From contig OX424556.1 of the NCBI GenBank assembly GCA_949152475.1, positions 53,154,451 to 53,218,450 on the forward strand: a DNA stretch of 64,000 nucleotides, written 5' to 3'. The notes beneath the pieces were generated by a model. It saw nothing but the letters and a program-made list of their open reading frames with translations. It was not told the origin of the DNA and did not search any database. The position numbers and the translations under genes were made by a program. Source of the stretch: Terebella lapidaria. Taxonomy: Eukaryota > Annelida > Polychaeta > Terebellida > Terebellidae. Of this stretch, positions 1-11,427 are shown in pieces (the first letter of the stretch is position 1; each line of letters starts with the position of its first letter).

Positions 1-1325
1 AAATGGCTAATATCTCGCTTATTATCGACTTTACAGTTTAGGAATCAATTGTGAACATATAGAAAATGATATATGCTGAATATTTTCGTGACCTTGAATT
101 TGACCTTTGACCTCATTTCCAAGGTCGCAGGACAAAATTGCTAATATCTCGCTTATTATCGACTTTACAGCTTAGGAATCAATTGTGTACATATAGGAAA
201 TGATATATGCTGAATATTTTCGTGACCTTGAATTTGACCTTTGACCTCATTTCCAAGGTCGCAGAACAAAATTGCTAATATCTCGCTTATTATCGACTTT
301 ACAGCTTAGGAATCAATTGTGTACATATAGGAAATGATATATGCTGAATATTCTCGTGGCCTTGAATTTGAGCTTTGACCTCATTTTCAAGGTCACAGGA
401 CAAAATGGCCAATATCTTGCTTATTAGCAACTTTACAGCTTAGGAATCGATTGTGAACATATAGGAAATGATATATGCTGAAAATTCTCGTGACCTTGAA
501 TTTGACCTTTGACCTCATTTTCAAGGTCACAGGACAAAACGGCCAATATCTTGCTTATTAGCGACTTTACAGCTTAGGAATCAATTGTGAACATATAGGA
601 AATGATATATGCTGAAAATTCTCATGACCTTGAATTTGACCTTTGACCTCATTTTCAAGGTCACATGACAAAATGGCTAATATCTCGCTTATTATCGATT
701 TTACAGCTTAGGAATCAATTGTGAACATATAGGAAATGATATATGCTGAATATTCTCATGACCTTGAATTTGACCTTTGACCTCATTTCCAAGGTCACAG
801 GACAAAATGGCCAATATCTTGCTGATTAGCGCCTTTACAGCTTCAAAATCAATTGTGAACATATAGGAAATGATATATGCTGAATATTCTAGTGACCTTG
901 AATTTGACTTTTGACCTCATTTTCAAGGTCAACAGGACAAAATGGCTAATATCTCGCTTATTATCGACTTTACAGCTTAGGAATCAATTGTGAACATATA
1001 GGAAATGATATATTCTGAATATTTTAATGATATTGAATTTGACCTTTGACCTAAATTTCAAGGTCAGTCATTTTATTTTCAAAGTCAGATTACAAAATGG
1101 CTTATATCTCGCTTATTATCAAATTTACAGCTTAGGGGTCCATAGTGAACATATAGGAAATGATGTATGCTGAATAGTTTGGTGATCTAGAATTTAACCT
1201 TTGATCCCATTTTCAAGGTTAGAGATATGGCGATTTCAGTGGTCACCTTGAATTTGACCTTCAACTTTCTCGGCTTAACTCTGTATATTTCTCCGGTAAC
1301 CTTTCTAGCCCATTGGGCTAATTTT
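1..1325 (+). repeat. Tandem array of 134-bp units, 3' part of a hairpin-ended non-autonomous element
   Basis: About eight units with a 134-bp period run from position 1; the marker CTTAGGAATC recurs near 37, 171, 305, 439, 573 and 707. They are followed by a diverged 155-bp unit and a terminal block ending in CCGGTAACC and a hairpin (TAGCCCATTGGGCTA, about 1309-1323). Each unit holds TGACCTTGAA, TTTGACCTTTGACCTCA and TTTTCAAGGTCA. I see no coding capacity. The structure (tandem core, terminal hairpin, ACGG-type microsatellite at the other end of sister copies) resembles pearl/HINE elements of bivalves. That family name is inference from architecture. The left end lies outside the window. Confidence 0.8.
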
Positions 1326-1544
1326 ATCTTTAAAGTTTATGATGGAATATTTCTGAAATTTTGCACTAAAATACCTAAAAATATTTCCAGGAAAGTTTTT
1401 TTTTAGTTTTCTGATTTTCGAATTTTTTTCAAAATGGCGGCCGCTTTCGTCGAAAAATGGCCAATTTTGGACTTTGACGGTCGTTTTCTCAAAATCTGTT
1501 CAGTAACTTTTTAGGTTACCGGACCTTTGGTAAAGGTATTTTTA
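1326..1544 (+). repeat. Partial copy of the hairpin-ended element (5' body fragment)
   Basis: This stretch matches the 5' body of the same family: the segment reading ATCTTTAAAGTTTA, AATTTTGCAC and CCTAAAAATATTT, then a GGCGGCCG stretch. It ends in a broken start hairpin (AGGTTACCGGACCTTTGGT) that runs into the next element. No tandem units are present. Confidence 0.6.
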
Positions 1545-3365
1545 GGTTACCGGACCTTTGGTCTGATAACCTATTGCCGTGGCGTTGCGTCCGTCGTCCG
1601 TCGTCCGTCGTCCGGCGTCCGTCCGTCCACATTTTTATCATTAAAGTTTACAGGCGAATATTTCTGAAATTTTGCACAAAAATACCTAAAAATATTTCCA
1701 GGAAAGGATTTTTTTAGTTTTAGGAATCAATTGTGGGCATATAGGAAATGATATATGCTGATTATTGTCGTGACTTTGAATTTGACCTCTGACCTTGGTT
1801 TCAAGGTCAGAGCGGCCGTTTTCGTCGAAAAATGACCAATTTTGGAATATGACGGTCGTTTTCTCAAAATCTGTTCAGTAACTTTTTTTTCTTATTGATG
1901 AAAAACGCTCCTCATATGTACCCCTGTGACATGTATAAATTTCGTTGCCCTTGAATCGCTTGAAGTGGGCCATTTTGGGCCCAAACTCGGCCCAAATGTG
2001 ACTTTCCCATGTTAAAATTTCCTTTGCTTTATAATGGGACACATTAAGCCAAATATCTCACTTAATATTGAAATTAGAGACTAGGAATGAATTGTGGACA
2101 TATAGGAAATGATATATGCTGAATATTCTCGTGACCTTGAATTTGACCTTTGACCTCATTTTCAAGGTCACAGGACCAAATGGCTAATATCTCGCTTATT
2201 ATCGACTTTACAGCTTAGGAATCAATTGTGAACATATAGGAAATGATATATGCTGAGTATTCTCGTGACCTTGAATTTGACCTTTGACCTCATTTTCAAG
2301 GTCACATGACAAAATGGCTAATATCTCGCTTATTATCGACTTTACAGTTAGGAATCAATTGTGAACATATAGGAAATGATATATGCTGAATATTTTCGTG
2401 ACCTTGAATTTGACCTTTGACCTCATTTCCAAGGTCACAGGACAAAATTGCTAATATCTCGCTTATTATCGACTTTACAGCATAGGAATCAATTGTGAAC
2501 ATATAGGAAATTATATATGCTGAATATTCTCGTTACCTTGAATTTGACCTTTGACCTCATTTTCAAGGTCACAGGACAAAATGGCCAATATCTTGCTTAT
2601 TATCGACTTTACAGCTAGGAATCAATTGTGAACATATAGGAAATGATATATGCTGAAAATTCTCGTGACATTGAATTTGACCTTTGACCTCATTTTCAAG
2701 GTCACAGGACAAAATGGCCAATATCTTGCTTATTAGCGACTTTATAGCCTAGGAATCAATTGTGAACATATAGGAAATGATATATGCTGAAAATTCTCAT
2801 GACCTTGAATTTGACCTTTGACCTCATATTCAAGGTCACATGACAAAATGGCTAATATCTCTCTTATTAGCGACTTTACAGCTTAGGAATCAATTGTGAA
2901 CATATAGGAAATGATATATGCTGAATATTCTCGTGACCTTGAATTTGACTTTTGACCTCATTTTCAAGGTCAACAGGACAAAATGGCTAATATCTTGCTT
3001 ATTATCGACTTTACAGTTTAAGAATCAATTGTGAACATATAGGAAATGATATATTCTGAATATTTTAATGATATTGAATTTGACCTTTGACCTAAATTTC
3101 AAGGTCAGTCATTTTATTTTCGAAGTCAGATTACAAAATGGCTTATATCTCGCTTATTATCAAATTTACAGCTTAGGGGTCCATAGTGAACATATAGGAA
3201 ATGATGTATGCTGAATAGTTTGGTGATCTAGAATTTAACCTTTGATCCCATTTTCAAGGTTAGAGATATGGCGATTTCAGTGGTCACCTTGAATTTGACC
3301 AACTTTCTCGGCTCAACTCTGTATATTTCTCCGGTAACCTTTCTAGCCCATTGGGCTAATTTTTA
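1545..3365 (+). mobile_element. Hairpin-ended non-autonomous element with 134-bp tandem core (copy 2)
   Basis: It starts with the palindrome AGGTTACCGGACC / GGTCTGATAACCT (about 1545-1573). A GTCC-rich microsatellite follows (about 1588-1626), then an AT-rich body, about nine 134-bp units (about 2090-3200), and a 3' end with CCGGTAACC plus the TAGCCCATTGGGCTA hairpin (about 3332-3362). The start hairpin arm is complementary to the terminal CCGGTAACC, giving short inverted termini. No ORF of note. I read it as non-autonomous. Helentron relatedness is inferred from the architecture only. Confidence 0.75.
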
Positions 3366-3590
3366 GTTTTTGGATTTTCGAATTATTTTCAAAATGGCGG
3401 CCATTTTTGACGAAAAACAGTTAATTTTGGACTTTGACAGTCGTTTTCTCAAAAACTGTCTGATCAGATTTGAGATTTTTGTTTCAAAAGATTCTCCTTA
3501 TGTACCTCTGTGATGTGAATAGGTTTAGTTGTCCTTGAATCGCCGGTCTGGGTGTGACCTATGGTCCGTAACCTATTGGCATGGCAATAA
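3366..3590 (+). mobile_element. Hairpin-ended element, 5' portion left of a LINE insertion (copy 3a)
   Basis: It contains a partial body (GGCGGCCATTTTTGACG and similar), then the start-hairpin arm reading ACCTATGGTCCGTAACCTATTGGCATGGC up to the LINE's AT-rich tail. The element resumes at about 6331 with the GTCGTC microsatellite, so the LINE landed between the start hairpin and the microsatellite. Confidence 0.65.
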
Positions 3591-3759
3591 TAATAATATA
3601 ATAATAATAAAAATAATTGATTCTTGTAAAGCGCAATACAGCAAAAACTCTCATTGCGCTGGACATGGTAATATTAATACAATGTGGTAAAACAGTACAT
3701 AATGAAAACAATGTAAAACAAACAATATACAGATTAGAACCAGACTAGAAAGAAACATT

Positions 3760-5247
3760 TTAAACACCAAAGGCACATTTGAACAAAAATGTCTTAAGAC
3801 CAGATTTAAAACGCTCAATATCATCACAGTTACGTAGTTCTAGTGGAAGCTTGTTCCAGAGTTGTGGAGCTGCATAGCAGAAAGAACGTTGACCATATGA
3901 CATTCGTTCTCTGGGAACTTGTAACTTGGCCTGGGAGGAGGATCGAAGGACTCTGCTGGAGCTGCATGGCGTCAAGAGGGAAACCAGGTAATCTGGGGCA
4001 ATGCCACGTTGACACTTGAATGCCAGTAACAGTACCTTGTACTGGATGCGGTACTGGACGGGGAGCCAATGGAGTTGTTGCAAGACGGGCGTGATATTGT
4101 CGTATTTGCGAGTTCTTGCAACAATCCGACCTGCAATGTTTTGTAACCTCTGAAGATGTTGAAGTCTTATCGAAGGGAGTCCCACTAGTAGACCATTGCA
4201 ATAGTCCACCCTGGATGTGATGAAGGCATGGACTAACCTCTCAGTGGATTTGATATCCAGGTATTTTCGCAAACGTCCAATGTATCGCAACATGGAAGAC
4301 GCAGTGCGTACAATTCGTTTGATGTGGACGTCCATGTTCAGGTGCCGATCAAGTAAGACACCCAGGTTCTTGACCTCCGAAGAACAGTTGATTTCTGTCT
4401 CACCAATGGTAACACTGATATCAGATGTAGTCCTGTGTCTGGATGAGAACAATATCAGGTCAGTTTTACCGTCATTCAGCTTTAACATATTACTTCCCAT
4501 CCAGTAACGAATGTCCTCTAGACATCTGTTGATGTTGTCGAGGTCACATTGATCATGTACAGTAACATATATCTGCGTGTCGTCAGCATATGTCATATGT
4601 TGCAAGTGATGGCTGGAGATGATATCGCCGATCGGTCCTGTGTACATGTTAAACAAAACAGGACCTAGTACGGAACCCTGGGGAACTCCACATGCCAGTG
4701 ACCTCGGGTCAGATGTGGTTCCGCGGACTGACACGGATTGTGTCCTGCCTTGGAGGTATGAACTGAACCACTTCAAAGCCGTGCCTGTGATGCCGTACCT
4801 TGAGTGCAGTCGATGAAGAAGAACAGAGTGATCGACGGTATCAAAAGCTGCACTCAAGTCGAGGAGGATGAGTGCAGCATTGTGACCTCTGTCTAACTGG
4901 GTGAGAAGGTCATTGTACACCCTAACAAGTGCGGTTTCTGTCGAGTAGTGCTTACGATAAGCAGATTGGCGACTGTCGAGGAGCTGATTCTCATCTAGGT
5001 ACAATTGAAGTTGCTTGTTCACTACGCGCTCAAGGACTTTCGAAGTGTGAGGCAAATTTGAGATTGGGCGATAGCTGGCAAGTTGTAGTGGGTCCAGAGA
5101 CGAGTTCTTGATCAACGGAGTGATGACTGCGGATTTGAAAGGAGCAGGGACAATTCCTGTCCTCAGGGAGTCATTCACCATACGCGTAATGGACGGAACA
5201 AGCAAAGTACTACACGCCTTGAATATTCGCGTTGGTATTGGATCCAA
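3760..5247 (-). CDS. LINE ORF2, reverse transcriptase part (CR1/L2-like)
   Basis: This 495-residue open frame is the RT portion of LINE ORF2, which reverse-transcribes the element RNA at the nicked target. Visible RT blocks in order: SYRPISNLP, LDLSAAFDTVDHSVLLHRL (palm, first Asp), CGVPQGSVLGPVLF, and the catalytic YADDTQIYV. After these comes the thumb-like LGVLLDRHLNMDVHI and a C-terminal region ending in FKCAFGV. The AAFDTVDH block is typical of the CR1/L2 group. The frame is open but lacks its own start. The natural protein would continue from the endonuclease part at 5320-6330, from which it is separated by frameshifts. Confidence 0.85.
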   Translation of the reverse strand: MDPIPTRIFKACSTLLVPSITRMVNDSLRTGIVPAPFKSAVITPLIKNSSLDPLQLASYRPISNLPHTSKVLERVVNKQLQLYLDENQLLDSRQSAYRKHYSTETALVRVYNDLLTQLDRGHNAALILLDLSAAFDTVDHSVLLHRLHSRYGITGTALKWFSSYLQGRTQSVSVRGTTSDPRSLACGVPQGSVLGPVLFNMYTGPIGDIISSHHLQHMTYADDTQIYVTVHDQCDLDNINRCLEDIRYWMGSNMLKLNDGKTDLILFSSRHRTTSDISVTIGETEINCSSEVKNLGVLLDRHLNMDVHIKRIVRTASSMLRYIGRLRKYLDIKSTERLVHAFITSRVDYCNGLLVGLPSIRLQHLQRLQNIAGRIVARTRKYDNITPVLQQLHWLPVQYRIQYKVLLLAFKCQRGIAPDYLVSLLTPCSSSRVLRSSSQAKLQVPRERMSYGQRSFCYAAPQLWNKLPLELRNCDDIERFKSGLKTFLFKCAFGV

Positions 5248-5319
5248 CGAACAGGATTTGCACGCAGATTTTTTTCAGAATGTCTTGAACATCACTCTGT
5301 GACACTTCAGACCACTGTG

Positions 5320-6330
5320 TTAAAGAATATGGTCGTTTAACACAGGAAAACTTGAAACCAGGGAAACATCTGCACTACACCTAGATTTCATCGAACCAAG
5401 GTCTATTCTGACTTTTTCAATTTTATCCATGAAGAACGAACTGAAGTCAGTCGCTCTTAGTACATCAGGAATTGTACATCCACATCCGGACCCAAAGTTC
5501 TGGTTGATGAATTTGAACAGGTCTTTCGGTTCCCGTGCACTGATATTTTCCCGGAAATATGACTCCTTGGCTCCTATCAATAACTGGTTATATTCTGAAC
5601 GTGAGTTCAGCATAAGCTCTTTGTGAACAGTCAGTTTGGTTTTCATCCATTTCCTTTCGTGTCTCCTCTTGGTCATTTTTGCCTGGTGCAGTTCGTCACT
5701 ATACCAGGGGGCATTGGGACGAAGAGTGACGACCTTGGTCAGGATGGGTGCGTGGACGTCCAGTAACTCCGTGAGAACAGAGTTGTACTGGGAGACAGTG
5801 TCATCTGATCCAGACCCGTTGAAGAGAGGAGATCGACACAGGTCTGCTTTGAAAGATTCCAAGTCAATCTTGGAGACATGTCGCATGGACACCACCTCAC
5901 GAACTGGTGGGGCTCGCCCCAAGGACGTACTGCACACGATTCCAGAGTGATCAGAGGGCAAGTCATCCACGAGATCAATATTCATGAGGAAAGCGTCATC
6001 AGCCCGGGTGATTACAAGGTCAAGAGTATGGCCAAGCTGGTGAGTTGGTTGTGAGACATGTTGCTGTAGATTTACAGAATGCAGAAAAGCTGCGAAGGTG
6101 TTGGCGTCCTGGTTATTCGGGTCACCCATATGAAAGTTGAAGTCCCCCATCATAAGGAGCCTCCCGGAGGAGATCGTCAGGCGTTCAGTAAGGATTGAGA
6201 ATTCCTCAAGGAACTGTTTCACAGTAAATGCATTACTTTTGGATGGAGGCGGTCGATACACATTCACGACATGTATGATATCACGCTTCACCTGTAGTGT
6301 GATGCTCATACACTCAAATGTCCGATACAA
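5320..6330 (-). pseudogene. LINE ORF2, truncated APE endonuclease part
   Basis: These 336 residues hold the C-terminal half of an apurinic-type endonuclease: NVYRPPP, LLMMGDFNFHMGD (catalytic Asp/Asn), HTLDLVITR and the terminal LPSDHSGIV motif (Ser-Asp-His). A basic linker toward the RT follows. The N-terminal endonuclease block with the metal-binding Glu is missing because of 5' truncation. The frame stops at 5320-5322. Reading resumes in another frame for about 45 bp, then returns to this frame at a run of seven A (minus strand, about 5271-5278), so two compensating shifts lie between this part and the RT. Non-functional copy. Confidence 0.8.
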
Positions 6331-8540
6331 TGCGTCCGGCGTCGTCGTCGTCGTCTGTCGTCGTCCGTCAACAATTTTATCTTTAAAGTTTACGATCGAA
6401 TTTTTCTGAAATTTTGCACAAAAATGCCTAAAAATATTTCGAGAGGGAGGTATTTTTTAGTTTTTTGATTTTCGCATTTTTTACAAAATGGCGGCCGTAT
6501 TCGACGAAAAATGCCTGATTTTGGACTTTGGCGGCCATTTTCTCAAAATCTGTTCAGTAACTTTTTTTTTATTGATGCATAACACTCCCCATATGTACCC
6601 CTGTGACATGTATAAATTTCGTTGCGCTTGAATCGCTCGAAGTGGGCCTTTTTGGGCCCAAACTCGGCCCAAATGGGACTTTCCCATGTTAAATTCTCCT
6701 ATGCTTTATAATAGGACACATTAAGCCTAATATCTCACTTAATATTGAGATTAGAGACTAGGAATCAATTGTGGACATATAGGAAATGATATATGCTGAA
6801 TATTGTCGTGACCTTGAATTTGACCTCTGACCTTGGTTTCAAGGTCAGAGCGGCCGTTTTCGTCGAAAAATGGCCAATTTTGGACTTCGACGGTCGTTTT
6901 CTCAAAATCTGTTCAGTAACTTTTTTTTCTTATTGATGAAAAACACTCCTCATATTCACCCCTGTGACGTGTATAAATTTCGTTGCGCTTGAATCGCTTG
7001 AAGTGGGCCATTTTGGGCCCAAACTCGGCCCAAATGTGACTTTCCCATGTTAAATTTTCCTATGATTTATAATGGCACACATTAAGCCTAATATCTCACT
7101 TAATATTGAAATTAGAGACTAGGAATGAATTGTGGACATATAGGAAATGATATATGCTGAATATTCTCGTGACCTTGAATTTGACTTTTGACCTCATTTT
7201 CAAGGTCACAGGACAAAATGGCTAATATCTCACTTATTATCGACTTTACAGCTTAGGAATCAGTTGTGAACATATAGGAAATGATATATGCTGAATATTC
7301 TTGTGACCTTGAATTTGACCTTTGACCTCATTTTCAAGGTCACATGACAAAATGGCTAATATCTCGCTTATTATCGACTTTACAGTTTAGGAATCAATTG
7401 TGAACATATAGGAAATGATATATGCTGAATATTCTCGTGACCTTGAATTTGACCTTTGACCTCATTTCCAAGATCGCAGGACAAAATTGCTAACATCTCG
7501 CTTATTATCGCCTTTACAGCTTAGGAATCAATTGTGAACATATAGGAAATGATATATGCTGAATATTCTCGTGGCCTTGAATTTGAGCTTTGACCTCATT
7601 TTCAAGGTCACAGGACAAAATGGCCAATATCTTGCTTATTAGCGACTTTACAGCTTAGGAATCGATTGTGAACATATAGGAAATGATATATGCTGAAAAT
7701 GCTCGTGACCTTGAATTTGACTTTTGACCTCATTTTCAAGGTCACAGGACAAAACGGCCAATATCTTGCTTATTAGCGACTTTACAGCTTAGGAATCAAT
7801 TGTGAACATATAGGAAATGATATATGCTGAAAATTCTCATGACCTTGAATTTGACCTTTGACCTCATTTTCAAGGTAACATGACAAAATGGCTAATATCT
7901 CGCTTATTATCGACTTTACAGCTTAGGAATCAATTGTGAACATATAGGAAATGATATATGCTGAATATTCTCATGACCTTGAATTTGACCTTTGACCTCA
8001 TTTTCAAGGTCACAGGACAAAATGGCCAATATCTTGCTTATTAGCGCCTTTACAGCTTAGAAATCAATTGTGAACATATAGGAAATGATATATGCTGAAT
8101 ATTCTAGTGACCTTGAATTTGACTTTTGACTTCATTTTCAAGGTCAACAGGACAAAATGGCTAATATCTCGCTTATTATCGACTTTACAGCTTAGGAATC
8201 AATTGTGAACATATAGGAAATGATATATTCTGAATATTTTAATGATATTGAATTTGACCTTTGACCTAAATTTCAAGGTCAGTCATTTTATTTTCAAAGT
8301 CAGATTACAAAATGGCTTATATCTCGCTTATTATCAAATTTACAGCTTAGGGGTCCATAGTGAACATATAGGAAATGATGTATGCTGAATAGTTTGGTGA
8401 TCTAGAATTTAACCTTTGATCCCATTTTCAAGGTTAGAGATATGGCGATTTCAGTGGTCACCTTGAATTTGACCTTCAACTTTCTCGGCTTAACTCTGTA
8501 TATTTCTCCGGTAACCTTTCTAGCCCATTGGGCTAATTTT
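6331..8540 (+). mobile_element. Hairpin-ended element with 134-bp tandem core (copy 3b, right of LINE)
   Basis: This is the continuation of the copy broken by the LINE. It has a GTCGTC microsatellite (about 6335-6370), a body, an interrupted second body (about 6720-7080), an array of about nine 134-bp units (about 7130-8230), the diverged last unit, and a 3' end with CCGGTAACC and TAGCCCATTGGGCTA (about 8508-8535). No coding capacity. Confidence 0.75.
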
Positions 8541-9030
8541 AAATTTTCGACGGATCAACGAAAAAAATTTTTTTCGCCCCAAATCGCATTACTATCCATT
8601 TTGGGCCATTTCTAGGCAAAAAAAGTTTTTCACTCTTTGACAAAAAATTTTGGACTTGCCCAGATTTGCCTCTATAGATGAAATGCTTGCAGATAGAACT
8701 CATGTTTGCATTATGAACATATAGCAAGACATATATGGCACAACTAATGATGACCTTGATCTTGACGTCAGATGACCTTGAGTGCCAAATGTCTGACATG
8801 TAATGTGTAAATTGACCTGAGCGACCTGAACGATTCCACCCAGATATATCTTTGTATTATGAACATATAGAATATCAAATGCCACACACATACATGTAAT
8901 GGTGACATCGAAGTTCACACGGATGACCTTGATTGGTAAATCTCAAGGTCTTACCATGGTTACCTGCCAATGCTGCCATGGCCAAACCAAAATTGTCCGG
9001 TAACCTGTCTTAGCCTTTGGGCTAATTTTT
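8541..9030 (+). repeat. Diverged fragment of the hairpin-ended family with its own 3' end
   Basis: The segment has ATGACCTTGATCTTGACG-type half-sites without the 134-bp periodicity. It ends in TTGTCCGGTAACC and the hairpin TTAGCCTTTGGGCTAA (about 8993-9027). The sequence around 8541-8660 is the complement of blocks found at 57250 and 58200, so related bodies occur in both orientations. Confidence 0.55.
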
Positions 9031-9390
9031 TTCTTATCGATGCATAACACTCCTGATAGGTACCCCTGTGACATGTATGAATTTCGTTGTCCTTGAATCG
9101 TTCGAAATGGGCCATTTTGGGCCCAAACTCGGCCCAAATGGGACTTTCCCATGTTAAATTCTCCTATGCTTTATAATGGGACACATTAAGCCTAATATCT
9201 CACTTAATATTGAGATTAGAGACTAGGGATCAATTGTGGAGATATAGGAAATGATATATCCTGAATATTCTGGTGACCTTGAATTTGACCTCTGACCTCG
9301 GTTTCAAGGTCAGAGGGCCATTTTCGTCGAAAAATGGCCAATTTTGGACTTTGACGGTCGTTTTCTCAGAATCTGTTCAGTAACTTTTTT
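9031..9390 (+). repeat. Partial body of the hairpin-ended family
   Basis: This is a body fragment with the GGGCCATTTTGGGCCC palindrome-rich block, one repeat unit and the TTTGACGGTCGTTTTCTC block, ending at the next start hairpin. No gene is visible. Confidence 0.55.
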
Positions 9391-10965
9391 AGGTTACCGG
9401 ACCTATGGTCCGATAACCTATTGCCGTGGCGTTGCGTCCGTCGTCCGTCGTCCGTCCGTCCGTCCGTCCGTCCATCAACAATTTTATCTTTAAAGTTTAT
9501 GATTGGTTTTTCCTCAAATTTTGCACAAAAATGCCTAAAAATATTTCGAGAGGGAGGTATTTTTTAGTTTTTTGATTTTCACATTTTTTTCGAAATGGCG
9601 GCCGTTTTCGTCGAAAAATGGCCAATTTTGGACTTTGGCGGCCATTTTCTCAAAAACTGTCTGACCCCTTTTGAGATTTTTGTTTCAAAAGATTCCTCTT
9701 ATATACCCCTGTGACGTATACTAGTTTCATTGGCCTTAAATCGTCGGTCTGCGTGTGGCAGCCATTTTGATTTTTTCGACAGGTCCCAAATGGGACTTTC
9801 CCATGTTAAATTCTCCTATGCTTTATAATGGGAAACATTTTTCCTGATATCTCACTTAATATTGAGATTAGAGATTAGGAGTCAATTGTGGACATATAGG
9901 AAATGATATGTGCCAAATATTCTCGGGACCTTGAATTTGACCTCTGACCTCATTTTCAAGGTCAGAGCACAAAATGGCTAATATCTCGCTTAACATCGAC
10001 TTTACAGCTTAGGAATCAATTGTGGACATATAGGAAGTGATATATGCTGAATATTCCCGTGACCTTGAATTTGACCTTTGACCTGTTTTTCAAGGTCAGA
10101 GCACAAAATGGTTAATATCTCGCTTATTATCGACTTTACAGCTTAGGAATCAATTGTGGACATATAGGAAGTCATACATGCTGAATATTTTCATGACCTT
10201 GAATTTGACCTTTGACCTCATTTTTAAGGTCAGAGCACAAAAGGCTTATATCTCGTTTATTATTGACTTTACAGCTTAGGAATCAATTGTGGACATATAG
10301 GAAATGATATATGCAGATTATTGCCATGACATTGAATTTGACCTTTGACCTCATTTTCAGGATCACAGGACAAAATGGCTAATATCTCACCTTTTATCGA
10401 CTTTACAGCCTAGCAATCAATTGTGAACATATAGAAAATGATACATTCTGAATATTGTCATGACCTTGAACTTGACCTTTGACCTCATTTTCAAGGTCGC
10501 AGGACAAAATAGCTAATATATCGCTTATTATTGACTTTACAGCTTAGGAATCAATTATGAACATATAGGAAATGATATATGCTGAATATTGCTATGACCT
10601 TGAATTTGACCTTTGACCTTATTTTCAAGGTCAGAGAACGAAATGGCTAATATTTCGCTTTTTATCCACTTTACAGCTTAGCAATCAATTGTGGACATAT
10701 AGAAAATGATATATTTTGAACATTGTCATGACCTTGAACTTCACCTTTGACCTCAATTTCAAGGTCACAGGACATAATGGCTAATATCTCGCTTATTATT
10801 GACTTTACAGCTTAGGAATCAATTGTGGACATACTAGAAATGACATATGCCGAATATTATCGTGTTCTTGAATTGACCAATGACCTTTTTTTCAAGGTCA
10901 CGGGACAAAATACTAATTCTAAAATATATATTGTCCGGTAACCTTTCTTAGCCCTTGGGCTAATT
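9391..10965 (+). mobile_element. Hairpin-ended element with 134-bp tandem core (copy 4)
   Basis: The start hairpin is well preserved: AGGTTACCGGACC, a TAT loop, then GGTCCGATAACCT (9391-9419). The GTCC microsatellite (about 9435-9472), the body, roughly eight units (about 9830-10900, more diverged than in copies 1-3) and the 3' end TTGTCCGGTAACC plus TTAGCCCTTGGGCTAA (about 10930-10963) follow. It is the clearest complete plus-strand copy, about 1.57 kb. Confidence 0.8.
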
Positions 10966-11427
10966 TCTCACTTAATATTGAGATTAGAGTCTAGGAATCA
11001 ATTGTGGACATATAGGAAAGGATATTTTCAAGGTCATAGCACAAAATGGCTAATATCTCGCTTATTATCGATTTTACAGCTTAGGAATCAATCGCGGACA
11101 TATAGGAAATGATATATGCATAATATTCTTGTGACTTTGAATTTGCCCTTTGGCCTCATTTTCAAGGTCAGAGCGCAAAATGAGTAATATCTCTTGTATC
11201 AACTTTACAGCTTAGGAATCAATTGTGGACATATAGAAAATGATATATGCAGAATATTCTCGTGACATTGAATTTGACCTCATTTTCAAGATAGAGAATG
11301 ATATATGGTGAATATTCTCACGACCTTGAATTAATTGACCAATGACCTTGTTTTTCAGGACACCAGACAAAAGGCTGAGATGTAAAATATATATTGTCCG
11401 GTAACCTTTCTTGGGCTAATTTTTTTT
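10966..11427 (+). repeat. 3' fragment of the hairpin-ended family
   Basis: About three diverged repeat units lie here, one with an internal deletion near 11280, followed by TTGTCCGGTAACC and a shortened terminal hairpin (TTTCTTGGGCTAA, about 11394-11420). Confidence 0.6.

Larger units (their letters stand above)
3591..6330 (-). mobile_element. 5'-truncated CR1/L2-like LINE
   Basis: The element reads on the minus strand. Its 3' end carries an ATT/TAA-type short repeat tail (about 3585-3617), preceded by a region containing the inverted pair GCGCAAT...ATTGCGC. ORF2 covers the C-terminal part of an APE endonuclease and a full reverse transcriptase. The first half of the endonuclease and all of ORF1 are missing, as expected for 5' truncation during target-primed reverse transcription. 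It sits inside a 134-bp-repeat element. I could not resolve a target-site duplication. Confidence 0.8.
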
